DNA from: Rhyzopertha dominica
Lineage: Eukaryota > Arthropoda > Insecta > Coleoptera > Bostrichidae
Assembly (NCBI GenBank): GCA_025024175.1
Contig: QCXZ01000001.1
Location: 34,404,942-34,468,941 of the forward strand
Length of the DNA stretch: 64,000 nt
Reading direction: 5' to 3'
In this document: in pieces, positions 21,017-34,437 of the stretch
Position numbering within the stretch: position 1 is the stretch's first letter
Layout of the letters: each line of letters opens with the position of its first letter
Notes under the pieces: generated by a model
Databases searched by the model: none
Told to the model about the DNA's origin: nothing
What the model saw: only the letters and a program-made list of their open reading frames with translations
Translations under genes and position numbers: made by a program

Positions 21017-24000
21017 AAGACCATTAAAAGGCACAATAGGTCAAACTAAAAATATTACACATTATGTTTATACTTAAATACGGCATCCTCTATGCTTTCT
21101 GGAAACAATTGCTTCATTATAGCAAATCGGAAGCAAAGACGACCATTAAAAGGCACAGTTGATCAAACTAACAATATTAGAAGCGACGCATTCACTTTAA
21201 TACGGCATCCTCTTATGCATTCTGGAAACAGTTGCTTCATTATAGCCGATTGGAAGCGAAGACGACCATTAACAGACACAATTGGCCAAACTAGCATTAT
21301 TAGAAACGATGCATTCATTTTAATACAGCATCCTCTTATGCAATCTGGAAACGGTTGCTTCATTATAGCTGATCGGCAGCGAAGACGACCAATAGAAGAC
21401 GCCATCGGACAAACTAGCATTATTAGAGACGGTGCATTCACTTTAATACGGCATCCTCATATGCATTCTGGAAACAGTTGCTTCATTATAGCAAATCGGA
21501 AACAAAGATAACCATTAGTAGGCACAATAATTGATCAAACTAACAATATTGTAGACGTTGCAATAACTTTAATACGGCATCCTCTTTTGCATTCTGGAAA
21601 CAGTTGCTCCATTATAGCAAATCGGAAGCAAAGACTACCATTAAAAGGCACAATTGTACAAACTAATAATATTAGAGACGATCCATTCACTTTAATACGA
21701 CATCTTCTTATACTATTCTGGAAAAAGTTGCTTTATTATAGCAGATCGGAAGCAGAGGCTATCGTTTAAAGGCACAATTGGTCAAACTAACGGTATTAGA
21801 GAGGATGCATTCACTTTAATACTCCATCCTCTTATGCATTCTGGATACAAGTTGCTTCATTATAGCAGATCTGACGCGAAAACGACCAATGAAAGACACA
21901 ATTGATAAAATTGACATTATTAGAGACAATGCATTTACTGTAATACGGCATCCTTTTATGCTATCCGGAAACAGTTGCTTCATTATAGCAGATCGGAAGC
22001 GAAGACGACCGTTTAAAAGCACAATTGGCCAAACTAGTATTATCAGAGTCGATACATTCACTTTAATACGGCATCCTCTTATGCAATCTGGAGACAGTTG
22101 CTTCATTATAGCAGATCTGACGCGAAAACAACGAACAAAAGACACAATTGATCAAACCGGGATTATTAAAGACGATGCATTCACTTTAATACGTCACCTC
22201 CTTAGCATTCTGGAAACAGTTGCTTTATTACAGCTAATCGGAAGCAATGGCTTCCATTAAAAGGCACAATTGGTCAAACTAAGGATATCAGAGACGATGC
22301 ATTCACATTAATACGGCATCCTGTTATGCATTCTGGAACAGTTGCTTCTTTATAGCAAATGGGAAGCGGGGAAGACCATTAAAAGGCACAATTGGTCAAA
22401 CTAAAAATATTAGACATTATGCTTTATGCTTTAATACGACATCCTCTTATGCATTTTGGAAACAGTTGCTTCATTATAGCAGATCGGAAGCGAAGACGAC
22501 CATTAACAACCACAAATGGTCAAACTAACAATATTGGAGACATTGCATTCACTTTAATACGGCATCCTCTTATGCATTCTGGAAACAGTTGCTACATTAT
22601 AACAAATGCGAATCGAAGACGACCATTAAAAGGCACAATTGATCAAACTAAAAATATTAGAGAGAATGCTTTTACTTTAATACGGCATCGTCTCATGCTT
22701 TCTGGAAACAGTTGTCTCATTATAGCAAATCGGAAGCAAAGACGACTATTAAAAGACACAATTGGTCAGTCCAACAATATTAGGGATGATGCATTCACTT
22801 TGATACGGCATCCTTTTAGGCATTCTGGAACAGTTGCTTCATTATAGCAAATGCGAAGTGAGGACGACCGTTAAAAGGCACAATTGGTCAAACTAAAAAT
22901 ATTAGACATTATGCTTATACAATACGGCATCCTCTTATGCTTTCTGGAAACAGTTGGTTCATTATAGCAGATCGGAAGCAAATACGACCATTAAAAGGCA
23001 CAATTGGCAAAATTTGCTTTATCAGAGTCGATGCATTCACTTTAATACCGCATCCTCTTATGCATTCTGGGAACTGTTGCTTAATTATAGTAAATCGGAA
23101 GCAAGGACTACCGTTTAAAGGCACAATTGGTCAAACTAACAATATTAGAGACGACGCATTCACTTTAATACGGCATCCTCTTATGCATTCGGGAGATGTT
23201 TGCTTCATTATAGCAGATCGGAAGCGAAGTTGACCTCTATAGTCACAATTGGTCAAACTAGCAATATGAGATACGATGCATTCACTTTAATGCGGCATCC
23301 TCTTATGCATTATGGAACAGTTGCTTCATTATAGCAAATGGGAAGCGAGGACGACCATAAAAGGGCACAGTTGCCTCGTTATAGTTGATATGCCGCGAAA
23401 ACGACCAATGAAAGACAATTGGTCAAATTGGTTTTATTAGAGACGAAGAATTCACTTTAATACGGCATCCCCTTATGCATTCTAAAAAAGTTACTTTATT
23501 ATAGCAAATCGGAAGCAGACTACAATTAAAAGGTACAATTAGTCAAACCAACAGTATTAGAGACGATTCAATAACTTTCATACGGCATTCNTTTATGCTT
23601 TCTGGGAACAGTTGCTTCATTACAACAGATCGAAAGCGTAGACCACCATTAAAAGGCACAATTGGTCAAACTATCAATATTAGAAACGATGCATTTACTT
23701 TAATACGGCATCTTCTGGAAACGTTTGCTCTCTTATAAGCTAATCGGAAGCAAAGACTACCATTAAAAGGCACAATTGGTCTAACCAGCATATTAGACAC
23801 GATGCTACAAATTTAATCCTCTTATACATTCTGAAACAGTTGCTACATTATGGCAAATTGGAAACAAAGACTACTATTAAAAGACAAACTAGTTATATTA
23901 GAAACGATGCATTCAATTTAATACGGCTTCCTCTTCTGCATTGTTGAAATAGTTACTTCATTATAGCTAAGCGGAAGCAACGACTAAAAGGCAGAATTGG

Positions 24001-24693
24001 TCAAACTAAGAATATTAAAGACGATGCATTCACTTCAATACGGCACCCTCTTATGCGTTCTGAAGCAGTTGCTTCTTTTAGCAAATGGGAAGCGAGGACG
24101 ACCATTAAAAGACAATTAGTGAAACCAAGAATATGAGAGAGCATGCATTCACTTTAATACAGCATCCTCTCTGCTCTCTGGAAACAGCTCCTTCATTAAA
24201 GCCAATCGAAAGCGAAGACGATCATTAAAACGCACAGTTGATCAAACTAACAGTATTAGAAACGACTCATACTTTTATACGGCATCCTGTTATGCATTTT
24301 GGAAACAGTTGCTTCATTATAGCAGATCGGAAGAGAAGACAACCATTAAAAGGCACAATTGATCAAACTGACAATATTATAGGCGAATGCATTCACTTTA
24401 ATACGGCATCCTCTTATGCTCTCTGGAAACAGTTGCTTCATTAAAGCTAATCGGAGGCGAAGACGACCATTAAAAGGCACAGTTAATCTAACTAACAATT
24501 TTAGAAACGACGCATTTATTTTAATACGCTATCCTCTTATGCTTTCTGGGAACAGTTGCTACATTACAGCAAGTGGGAAGCAAAGACCACCTTTAAAAGC
24601 ACAATCGGTCAAACTAAAAACATTAGACAATGCTTTCACTTTAATACGGCATCCTCTTATGCATTCTGGAAACATGCTTCATTATAGCAAATC
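21017..24693 (+). repeat. 123-bp satellite array, forward block 2
   Basis: This is the same unit and orientation as block 1, about 30 units by length. The part from about 23340 to 24230 is more decayed, with truncated units and small deletions. It ends abruptly at about 24693 where the array reverses orientation. Confidence 0.93.
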
Positions 24694-24720
24694 GTTTTCG
24701 CTTCCGATCTGCTATAATGA
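24678..24720. repeat. Head-to-head inversion point of the satellite (hairpin)
   Basis: GCTTCATTATAGCAAATCG on the left meets the complementary CGATCTGCTATAATGAAGC on the right within about 45 bp, giving a long stem with a short TTTTCGCTTC-type centre. All units to the left are forward and all to the right are reversed. Confidence 0.85.
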
Positions 24721-27700
24721 AGCAACTTATGCCAGAAATTATAACAGGATGCCGTATTAAAGTGAATGCATTCTCTAATATTGTTAGTTTGGCCAATTTT
24801 GCCTTTTGAAGGNCGTCTTCGTTTCCGATCAGCTATAATGAAGCAACTGTTTCTACGATGCATAAGAGGATGCCGTATTAAAGAAAATGCATCGTCTCTA
24901 ATATTGTTAGTTTGATCACTTTTGCCTAATAGTGGTCGTCTTCGATTCCGATCTGCTATATTGCAACTGTTTCCAGAACGCACAAGAAGATGCCGTATGA
25001 AAGTGAATGGATCGTCTCTAATATAACTAGTTTGTCCAATGGTGCATTTTAGTGGTCGTCTTCTCTTCCGACTTGCTATAATGAAGCTAGTGTATCCAGA
25101 AAGCATAAGAGGATGCCGTAATAAAGTAAATGCGTCGTTTCTAATATTGCTCGTTTGACCAATTGTGCCTTCTAATGGTCGTCTTCGCTTCCGATCTGGT
25201 AAAATGAAGCANCTGTTTCCAGAAAGCATAAGNGGAAGCCTTATTAAAGTTATTGCATCGTTTCTAATATTGTTACGTTAGCAAATTGTGCCTTTTAATG
25301 GTCGTGTTCACTACTGATTTGCTATAATGAGCAACTGTTTCCAGAAAGCATTAGAGGATGGCGTATTAAAATGAATGCATCGTCTCTAATATTTTTAGTT
25401 TGACCAATTGTGTGTATTAGTGGTCGACGTCGTTTCCTATTTGCTATAATGAAGCAACTTATTCCAGAAAGTATAACAGGATGCTGTATTAAAGAAAATG
25501 CTTTGTCTCTAATATTGTTAGTTCGGCCAATTGTGCCTTTTAATGGTCGTCTTCCTTTCCGATCTGCTTTAATGAAGCAACTGTTTCTAGAATGCATAAG
25601 AGGAAGCCGTATTACATCGTCTCTAATATTATTAGTTTGACCAATTGTGCCTATTAGTGGTCGTCTTCGTTTCCGATCTGCTATAATGAAGCAACTCATT
25701 CCAGAAGAATAACAGGATGCCGTATTAAAATGAATGCATTCTCTCTAATATTGTTAGTTTGACCAATCGAGTCTTTTAATGGTCGTCTTCGCTTCCCTTT
25801 TGCTATAATGTAGCAACAGTTTCCAGAATGCGTAAAAAGATGCCGTATTAAAGTTATTGCATCCAATCTAATATAACTAGTTTGACCAATTGCGCCTTTA
25901 AGTGGTAGTCTTTGCTTCCGATTTGCTATAATGAACTACCTGTTTCAAGAATGCATAAGAGGATGCTGTATTAAAGTGGATGCATCGTCTCTAATATAAC
26001 TAGTTTTACCAATTGTGCCTTTTAATGGTCGTTTTCGCTTCCGATCTGCTATAATGATGCAACTGTTTCCAGAAAGCATAAGAGGATGCCATATTAAAGT
26101 GAATGCATTGTCTAATATTTTTGTTTTGACCAATTGTGCTTTTAATGGTCGTGTTCGCTTCCGATCTGCTATAATGAAGCTATCCAAATGCGTAAGAGGA
26201 TGGATTGTTAATGTGAATGCATCGTCTCTAATATTGTTAGTTTGACCAACTGTCTATTATATAGAGGTCGTCTACGCTTCCGTTCTGCTATAATGAAGCT
26301 AGTGTTTCCAGAATGCATAAGAGCATGCCGTATTAAAGTGAATACATCGTTTCTAATATTGTTAGTTTGACCAATTGTGCCTTTTAATGGTCGTCTTCAC
26401 TTCCGATCTGCTATAATGCAACTGTCTCCAGAATGCATAGGAGATTGCCGTATTAAAGTGAATGCATTGTCTCTATTCATGGTAGTTTCACCAATTGTGT
26501 CTTTTAATGTTCATCTTCGCTTCCAATCTGCTATAATGAAGCAACTGTTTCCAGAATGCATAAGAGGATTCCGTATTAAAGTGAATGCATTGTCTCTAAT
26601 CATGGTAGTTTTACCAATTGTGTTTTAATGTTCATCTTCGCTTCCGATCTGCTATAAAGAGGCAACTGTTACCAGACTGCATAGGAGGATGCCGTATTAA
26701 AGTGAATGCATCGTCTCTAAACAAGGTAGTTTAACCAATTGTGTCTTTTATTGGTCCTCTTCGCTTCCGATCTGCTATAATGAAGCAGCTGTTTCCAGAA
26801 TGCATAAGAGGATGCAATATTAAAGTGAATGTATTGTCTCTAATATTGTTAGTTTGACCAATTGTGTCTTTTAATGGTAGTCTTCGCTTCTCATTTGCTA
26901 TAATGTAGCAACAGATTCCAGAATGCATAAGAGGATGCCGTATTTAAGTAATTGCATCGACTCTAATGTAACTAGTTTGATTAATTGTGCCTTTTAATTG
27001 TCTCCGTTTCCGATCTGCTATAATGAAGCAACTGTTTGCAGAATGCATAAGAGGATGCTGTATTAAAGTGAATGCATCGTCTCCAATATTGCTACTTTGA
27101 CCAATCTTGTCTTTTAATGGTCCTCTTCGCTTCCTATTTGCTATAATGAAGCAACTGTTTCCAAAATGCATAAGAGGATGCCGTATTAAAGTGAATGCAT
27201 CGTCTCTAATCATGGTAGTTTGACCAATTGTGTCTTTTATTGGTCCTCTTCGCTACCGATCTGCTATAATGAAGCTAGTGTTTCCAGTATGCATAAGAGG
27301 ATGCCGTATTAAAGTGAATGCATCGTTTCTAATATTGTTAGTTTGACCAATTGTGCCTTTTAATGGTCGTCTTCGCTTCCGATCTGCTATAATGCAACTG
27401 TCTCCAGAATGCATAGGAGATTGCCGTATTAAAGTGAATGCATTGTCTCTAATCATGGTAGTTTCACCAATTGTGTCTTTCAATGTTCATCTTCGCTTCT
27501 GATCTGCTATAATGAGGCAACTGTTTCCAGACTGCATAGGGGGATGCCGTATTAAAGTGAATGCATCGTCTCTAATCATGGTAGTTTCACCAATTGTGTC
27601 TTTTAATGTTCATCTTCGCTTCCAATCTGCTATAATGAAGCAACTGTTTCCAGATTGCATAAGAGGATGCCGTATTAAAGTGAATGCATTGTCTTTAATC

Positions 27701-30700
27701 ATGGTAGTTCCACCAATTGTGTGTTTTAATGTTCATCTTCGCTTCCGATCTGCTATAATGAGACAACTGTTTCCAGACTGCATAGGAGGATGCCGTATTA
27801 AAATAATGAAGCAGCTGTTTCCACAATGCATAAGAGGATGCCGTATAAAAGTGAATGCATTGTCTCTAATATTGCTAGTTTGACCAATCTTGCCTTTTAT
27901 TGGTCCTCTTCGCTTCCTATTTGCTATAATGAAGCAGCTGTTACCAGAATGCATAAGAGGATGCCGTATTAAAGCGAATGCATTGTCTCTAATCATGGTA
28001 GTTTGACCAATTGTGTCTTTTATTTGTCCTCTTCGCTTCCGCTCTGCTATAATGAAGCAGCTGTTTCCAGAATGCATAAGAGGATGCCGTGAATGCATCG
28101 TCTTTAATATTGCTAGTTTGACCAATCTTGTCTTGTAATGGTTCTCTTCGCTTCCTATTTGCTATAATGAAGCAACTGTTTCCAAAATGTATAATAGAAT
28201 GCCGTATTAAAAAGTGAATGCATCGTCTCTAATCATGGTAGTTTGACCAATTGTCTTTTATTGGTCCTCTTCGCTTCCGATCTGCTATAATGAAGCAGCT
28301 GTTTCCAGAATGCATAAGAGAATGCTGTATTAAAGTGAATGTATCGTCTCTAATCATGGTGGTTTTACCAATTGTGTCTTTTATTGGTCCTCTTCGCTTC
28401 CGATCTGCTATAAATGAAGCTGCTGTTTCCAGAATGCGTAAGAGGATGCCGTATTAAAGTGAAAGCATCGTCTCTAATCATGGTAGTTTCACCAATTGTG
28501 TCTTTTACTATTCATCTTCGCTTCCAATCTGCTATAATGAAGCAACTGTTTCCAGAATGCATAAGAGGATGCCGTATTAAAGTCAATGCATTGTCTCTAA
28601 TCATGGTAGTTTCACCAATTGTGTGTTTTAATGTTCATCATCGCTTCCGATCTGCTATAATGAGACAACTGTTTCCGGACTGCATAGGAGGATGCCGTAT
28701 TAAAGTGAATGCATCGTCTCTAATATTGCTAGTTTGACCAATCTTGTCTTTTAATGGTCTTCTTCGCTTCCTATTTGCTATAATGAAGCAACTGTTTCTA
28801 AAATGCATAAGAGGATGCCGTATTAAAGTGAATGCATTGTCTCTAATATTGCTAGTTTGACCAATCTTGCCTTTTAATGGTCCTCTTCGCTTCCGATATG
28901 CTATAATGAAGCAGTTGTTTCCAGAATGCATAAGAGGATGCCATATTAAAGTGAATGCATTGTCTCTAATATTGTTAGTTTGACCAATTGTGTCTTTTAA
29001 TGGTAGTCTTCGCTTCCCATTTGCTATAATGTAGCAACAGATTCCAGAATGTATAAGAGGATGGCGTATTTAAGTTATTGCATCGACTCTAATGTAACTA
29101 GTTTGACCAATTGTGCCTTTTAATTGTCGTCTTCGTTTCCGATCTGCTATAATGAAGCAACTGTTTCCAAAATGCATAAGAGGATGCCGTATTAAAGTGA
29201 ATGCATCGTTTCTAATATTGTTAGTTTGATCAATTGTGTCTTTTAATGGTCGTCTTCGCTTCCGATCTGCTATAATGCAACTGTCTCCAGAATGCATGGG
29301 AGATTGCCATATTAAAGTGAATGCATCGTCTCTAATCATGGTAGTTTCACCAATTGTGTCTTTTAATGTTCATCTTCGCTTCTGATCTGCTATAATGAGG
29401 CAACTGTTTCCAGACTGCATAGGAGGATGCCGTATTAAAGTGAATGCATCGTCTCTAATCATGGTAGTTTCACCAATTGTGTCTTTTAATGTTCATCTTC
29501 GCTTCCAATCTGCTATAATGAAGCAACTGTTTCCAAAATGCATAAGAGGATGCCGTATTAAAGTGAATGCATCGTCTCTAATCATGGTAGTTTGACCAAT
29601 TGTCTTTTATTTGTCCTCTTCGCTTCCGATCTGCTATAATGAAGCAGCTGTTTCCAGAATGCATAAGAGGATGCCGTGAATGCATCGTCTCTAATATTGC
29701 TAGTTTGACCAATCTTGTCTTTTAATGGTTCTCTTCGCTTCCTATTTGCTATAATGAAGCAACTGTTTCCAAAATGCATAAGAGGATGCCGTATTAAAGT
29801 GAATGCATCGTCTCTAATCATGGTAGTTTGACCAATTGTGTCTTTTATTGGTCCTCTTCGCTTCCGATATGCTATAATGAAGCAGTTGTTTCCAGAATGC
29901 ATAAGAGGATGCCATNTTAAAGTGAATGCATTGTCTCTAATATTGTTAGTTTGACCAATTGTGTCTTTTAATGGTAGTCTTCGCTTCCCATTTGCTATAA
30001 TGTAGCAACAGATTCCAGAATGTATAAGAGGATGGCGTATTTAAGTTATTGCATCGACTCTAATGTAACTAGTTTGACCAATTGTGCCTTTTAATTGTCG
30101 TCTTCGTTTCCGATCTGCTATAATGAAGCAACTGTTTCCAAAATGCATAAGAGGATGCCGTATTAAAGTGAATGCATCGTTTCTAATATTGTTAGTTTGA
30201 TCAATTGTGTCTTTTAATGGTCGTCTTCGCTTCCGATCTGCTATAATGCAACTGTCTCCAGAATGCATGGGAGATTGCCATATTAAAGTGAATGCATCGT
30301 CTCTAATCATGGTAGTTTCACCAATTGTGTCTTTTAATGTTCATCTTCGCTTCTGATCTGCTATAATGAGGCAACTGTTTCCAGACTGCATAGGAGGATG
30401 CCGTATTAAAGTGAATGCATCGTCTCTAATCATGGTAGTTTCACCAATTGTGTCTTTTAATGTTCATCTTCGCTTCCAATCTGCTATAATGAAGCAACTG
30501 TTTCCAAAATGCATAAGAGGATGCCGTATTAAAGTGAATGCATCGTCTCTAATCATGGTAGTTTGACCAATTGTCTTTTATTTGTCCTCTTCGCTTCCGA
30601 TCTGCTATAATGAAGCAGCTGTTTCCAGAATGCATAAGAGGATGCCGTGAATGCATCGTCTCTAATATTGCTAGTTTGACCAATCTTGTCTTTTAATGGT

Positions 30701-31333
30701 TCTCTTCGCTTCCTATTTGCTATAATGAAGCAACTGTTTCCAAAATGCATAAGAGGATGCCGTATTAAAGTGAATGCATCGTCTCTAATCATGGTAGTTT
30801 GACCAATTGTGTCTTTTATTGGTCCTCTTCGCTTCCGACCTGCTATAATGAAGCAGCTGTTTCCAGAATGCATAAGAGGATGCCGTATTAAAGTGAATGC
30901 AGCAACTGTTTCCAAAATGTATAAGAGAATGCCGTATTAAAAAGTGAATGCATCGTCTCTAATCATGGTAGTTTGACCAATTGTGTCTTTTATTGGTCCT
31001 CTTCGCTTCCGATCTGCTATAATGAAGCAGCTGCTTCCAGAATGCATAAGAGAATGCTGTATTAAAGTGAATGTATCGTCTATAATCAAGGTGGTTTTAC
31101 CAATTGTGTCTTTTATTGGTCCTCTTCGCTTCCGATCTGCTATAAATGAAGCTGCTGTTTCCAGAATGCATAAGAGGTTCCGTATTAAAGTGAATGTATT
31201 GTCCCTAATATTGTTAGTTTGACCAATTGTGTCTAGTAATGNTCGTCTTCGCTTCCCATTTGCTATAATGTAGCAACAGATTCCAGAATGTATAGGATGA
31301 TGCCGTATTTAAGTTATTGCATCGACTCTAATG

Positions 31334-31337
<4 letters not shown>
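24694..31337 (-). repeat. 123-bp satellite array, reversed block
   Basis: This holds about 54 units of the same satellite in the opposite orientation (for example CTTCGCTTCCGATCTGCTATAATGAAG recurring). Many units carry a variant segment, TCTAATCATGGTAGTTT, that is absent from the forward blocks, so the two arms have evolved separately. Single ambiguous bases occur at several places. The block is cut by the LINE tail at 31338. Confidence 0.95.
28878..30836 (-). repeat. Higher-order duplication of about eight satellite units (971-bp period)
   Basis: About 28878-29848 is repeated almost base for base at 29849-30836. Open frames are identical at 29070 and 30041, and at 29395 and 30366. More diverged relatives of the same block are visible from about 27250 and 28080. 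This is higher-order repeat structure within the satellite, or possibly an assembly duplication. Confidence 0.85.

Positions 31338-31402
<65 letters not shown>
31338..31402. repeat. (AT)n microsatellite at the LINE 3' end
   Basis: A pure AT dinucleotide run of about 65 bp sits exactly between the satellite and the LINE 3' end. It probably grew from the element's 3' tail. Confidence 0.9.
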
Positions 31403-31405
<3 letters not shown>

Positions 31406-34400
31406 CACTGCGAGCCTAAAAGGCCCATGGCTTGGTCTATTTTTGCACTCCACAATTTCCTGTTCTGGGCATCTTGATTCCAACAGTTACTCTTCAAGTA
31501 CAGTCTGACATCCTCCTCTACTTCATCTCTCCATCTTTCCCTGGGTCTTCCTCTTCGTTTCCTTCCTCCAATTTCACTCTTCAGTATCCTTTTTGGCACT
31601 CGTTCTTCCGGCATTCTCACTATGTGTCCCAACCACCTCAACCGCTGGGCCTTTACGATACCCACTATATTTGGTTCTTTATAAAGTTCTTGCAGTTTAT
31701 AGTTCGACCTTCGCTGCCACATTCCATCGACCAATCTTCCTCTAAAGATTTTTCTTAACACTTTTCTTTCCCACACGCACAACATTGACTGTTCACATTT
31801 TTTTCAACGTCCACACCTCACTTCCGAATGTAACTATTGGTCTAATGACAGTCTTATAGATTTGCAGTTTTAAAGATCGAGATATTACTTTATTGTATAT
31901 TACATTTCTCAAAGCCATAATACATCTATTACCCGCAAGCAGCCTTNTTCTTATTTCTTCACTTATGTCTGGCTTTCTTGTAAACACTGTACCCAAATAC
32001 ACAAAACGCTCCACCTCCTCGAAGTTGTACACCTTGCCACTCCTAAGCCTTACCGTTAGCTTCCTTCCCATATTGTATTCTTCATCACTCCACTTCATGT
32101 ATTTAGTTTTTGCTTCGTTTACTTCCAAGCCCATTTCGGTTGCAGTTGTTAATAAGCGCTCCAACACTGTCCGCAATTCCGGGGTACTGCGAGTTAATAT
32201 AGCGATGTCATCCGCAAAAGCCAAACACTGGTGCCTTTTGTGGTACACTAGACCCGAGCGACTTATGTTGGCCTTTCTCATGACTTTTTCAACATTACAT
32301 TAAACAGAATGGGCGATAACGGATCCCCTTGCCTTAAACCTTCTCCAACTCTAAACTTTCGTGACAGCTTACCATTAAACTTTACTCTATTTTCAGTGTT
32401 TTGCAAAGTCATTTTTATCAATCTTATTATCTTGCTAGGTACTTCGAATTCTTCCAAGGCTTCATACAGTTTATGCCGTTTCACTTTATCGTATGCTTGT
32501 TTAAAATCTATAAACACTATTTCGGTGTGCTTTTGATGTTGATAGCTTTCGGCTTGTATTTCCCTTAAAGTATAGAGTTGGTCTACAATTCCTCTTCCGC
32601 CGCGAAAGCCGCACTGATACTCTCCTACTATATCACCCATTCTGTCTCCCAGCCTGCCCTTAATGCAAGCTGTCAATATCTTGTACCCAATATTAAGTAA
32701 TGCTATTCCTCTGTAGTTTTCGCACTCCTGCTTGTCTCCTTTCTTGTATATTGGGTACAAAACAGCCTCTGACCAGTCGCAAGGCAGTTTTTCTTGTATC
32801 CAGATTTCCTTAATGAGTTTATGCACCTGCTCCAGTAAATATTCTCCGCCATACTTAAACATTTCAGTTGTAATATTATCGCCTCCTGGACTCTTATTAT
32901 TTTTCATGTCTTCCAAAACTCTTTTTATTTCATCCTTGTCCGGTGCTTCTTCCTCCACTCTGTTGTTCAGCCCACTGTTTATTTGTTGTCCTTCAACTGG
33001 TACATCACTGTTTAATAATTCATTAAAGTGTTCAACCCATCTTTCTAGCATTTCATTCTCGTCTGCAATTAGCCGCCCACCCTTATCTTTTAGAAACAAA
33101 GTTTTTGGATGAAACCCTTGCTTCTCATTTCTTATACCTAAGTACAGCTTTTTAACTTCTTTATTCTTAAACTTCTCCTCAAGAGATCTGACTATTCCTT
33201 CATTATATTTTCTTTTCTTTTCTCTGAGCACTCTTTTACATTTTTTCCTTTCATTTGAGTATTTCATCTTTGCACTTTCTGTCTCACTTTGAAGCATTTC
33301 TATTCGTGATTGCTGTCTACTTTTTAAAACCTTTTTACACTCATCATCGAACCATCCATTACCTTTATTACCCATATTCTTTATCCCGCTGCACCCCTGC
33401 AATGCTAATTCCATTACTTCCTTAAGCTTATTCCAATTTTCGTCCACGTCTTTGCTTCCTTGTAAATTTTTCAATTCTAAGCACAATTTAGCTGTATATG
33501 TATTTCTATCACTAATGTTGTTCAATCTTCTACATACTTTATCTTGTATTATCCTTCTTCTTTCATTCTTTTGTCTCGGAATTTCTTGTGAAAGCTTAAC
33601 TCCTACGATATAATGGTCTGAGTCGGCATCGGGGCCTCTGTAGCTTCTAATATTTTTGATGTTCTTTTGATCTACCATTTCAATGAGTACATGATCTATT
33701 TGGTTTACATAACTGCCATCGGGAGCTCTCCATGTACCTTTATAGATGTCTTTCCTTTGGAAGTCTGTACTTTTAATAATTAGACTTTTTTCCTTCGCGA
33801 AATCAATTAAAAGTCGCCCATTTTCGTTAGTCTCATTGTGTTTGCTGTATTTTCCAATTACAGGTCTATATATAACTTCTTTTCCAATTTTTGCATTTGC
33901 ATCCCCCAAAATTATCTTTAAGTCATATTTTGGTATGTTTTCGTATTCTCTATCCAGAATACTGTAAAATTCTTCTTTTACATCAATATTTTTATCCTCC
34001 GATGGTGCATGAATATTTAACAAACTAAGTTTCTGGTATTTTCCTTTAAATCTCATATAACACATTCTATCTGATATAGCATTGAATTGTAGTATTGCTC
34101 CTTTCAGTTTTCTATTTACCATGAACCCTGTGCCCAAAAACCTGCTTCGTCCACCACTATTAAAGAAAATATAATCCTGTAGCTCTATTACCTCATCTCC
34201 AATTTGTCTAGTCTCCTGAATCGCTACTATATCACAATTAAGTTTTTTGCATTCATTGTTGAGATGCTTAAGTGCACCTTCCTCACATAATCCTCTTGTA
34301 TTCCAGGTGGCTATTAATGCATTCTCTCCTATCTTTTGCAGCATTGCTATCTTTCTTCTTGTATCATTTTTGTTTCTAACTCCCCAATTGCCATTCATTT

Positions 34401-34437
34401 TCCATAAATTTAAACCTGTGTCATTATCCTTGTCCAT
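31402..34437 (-). pseudogene. LINE ORF2: AP endonuclease and reverse transcriptase, two frameshifts
   Basis: The first 719 codons are open. The endonuclease has TWNTRGL, the catalytic QETRQ, GDANAKIG, QIDHVLI and SDHYIVG. The reverse transcriptase has NYRGIALLNIGYKI, FIDFKQAYDKVK and GLRQGDPLSPILFN. A lost base near 32289 shifts the frame just after LFNVML. The next frame (32281-31793) carries the catalytic FADD box (about 32207-32218). A second shift lies in an A-run near 31795; the last frame (31785-31402) has the C-terminal RLRWLGHIVRMPEERVPKR region and a basic stretch. With only two small lesions the copy is fairly young. The enzyme nicks target DNA and primes reverse transcription there. 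Confidence 0.92.

Noticed and set aside
12594..24693. CENP-B-like box in the satellite unit
   Set aside because: The CTTCGCTTCCGATC segment was compared with the CENP-B consensus; the required A and CGGG positions do not match.
12600..31222. Dozens of open frames on both strands across the array as protein-coding genes
   Set aside because: They are readings of the same 123-bp satellite, open on both strands, ending wherever a unit mutated. No start context, introns or flanking gene structure supports them.
12594..31337. CRISPR array
   Set aside because: The repeats are contiguous 123-bp monomers with no unique spacers, and the DNA is eukaryotic.
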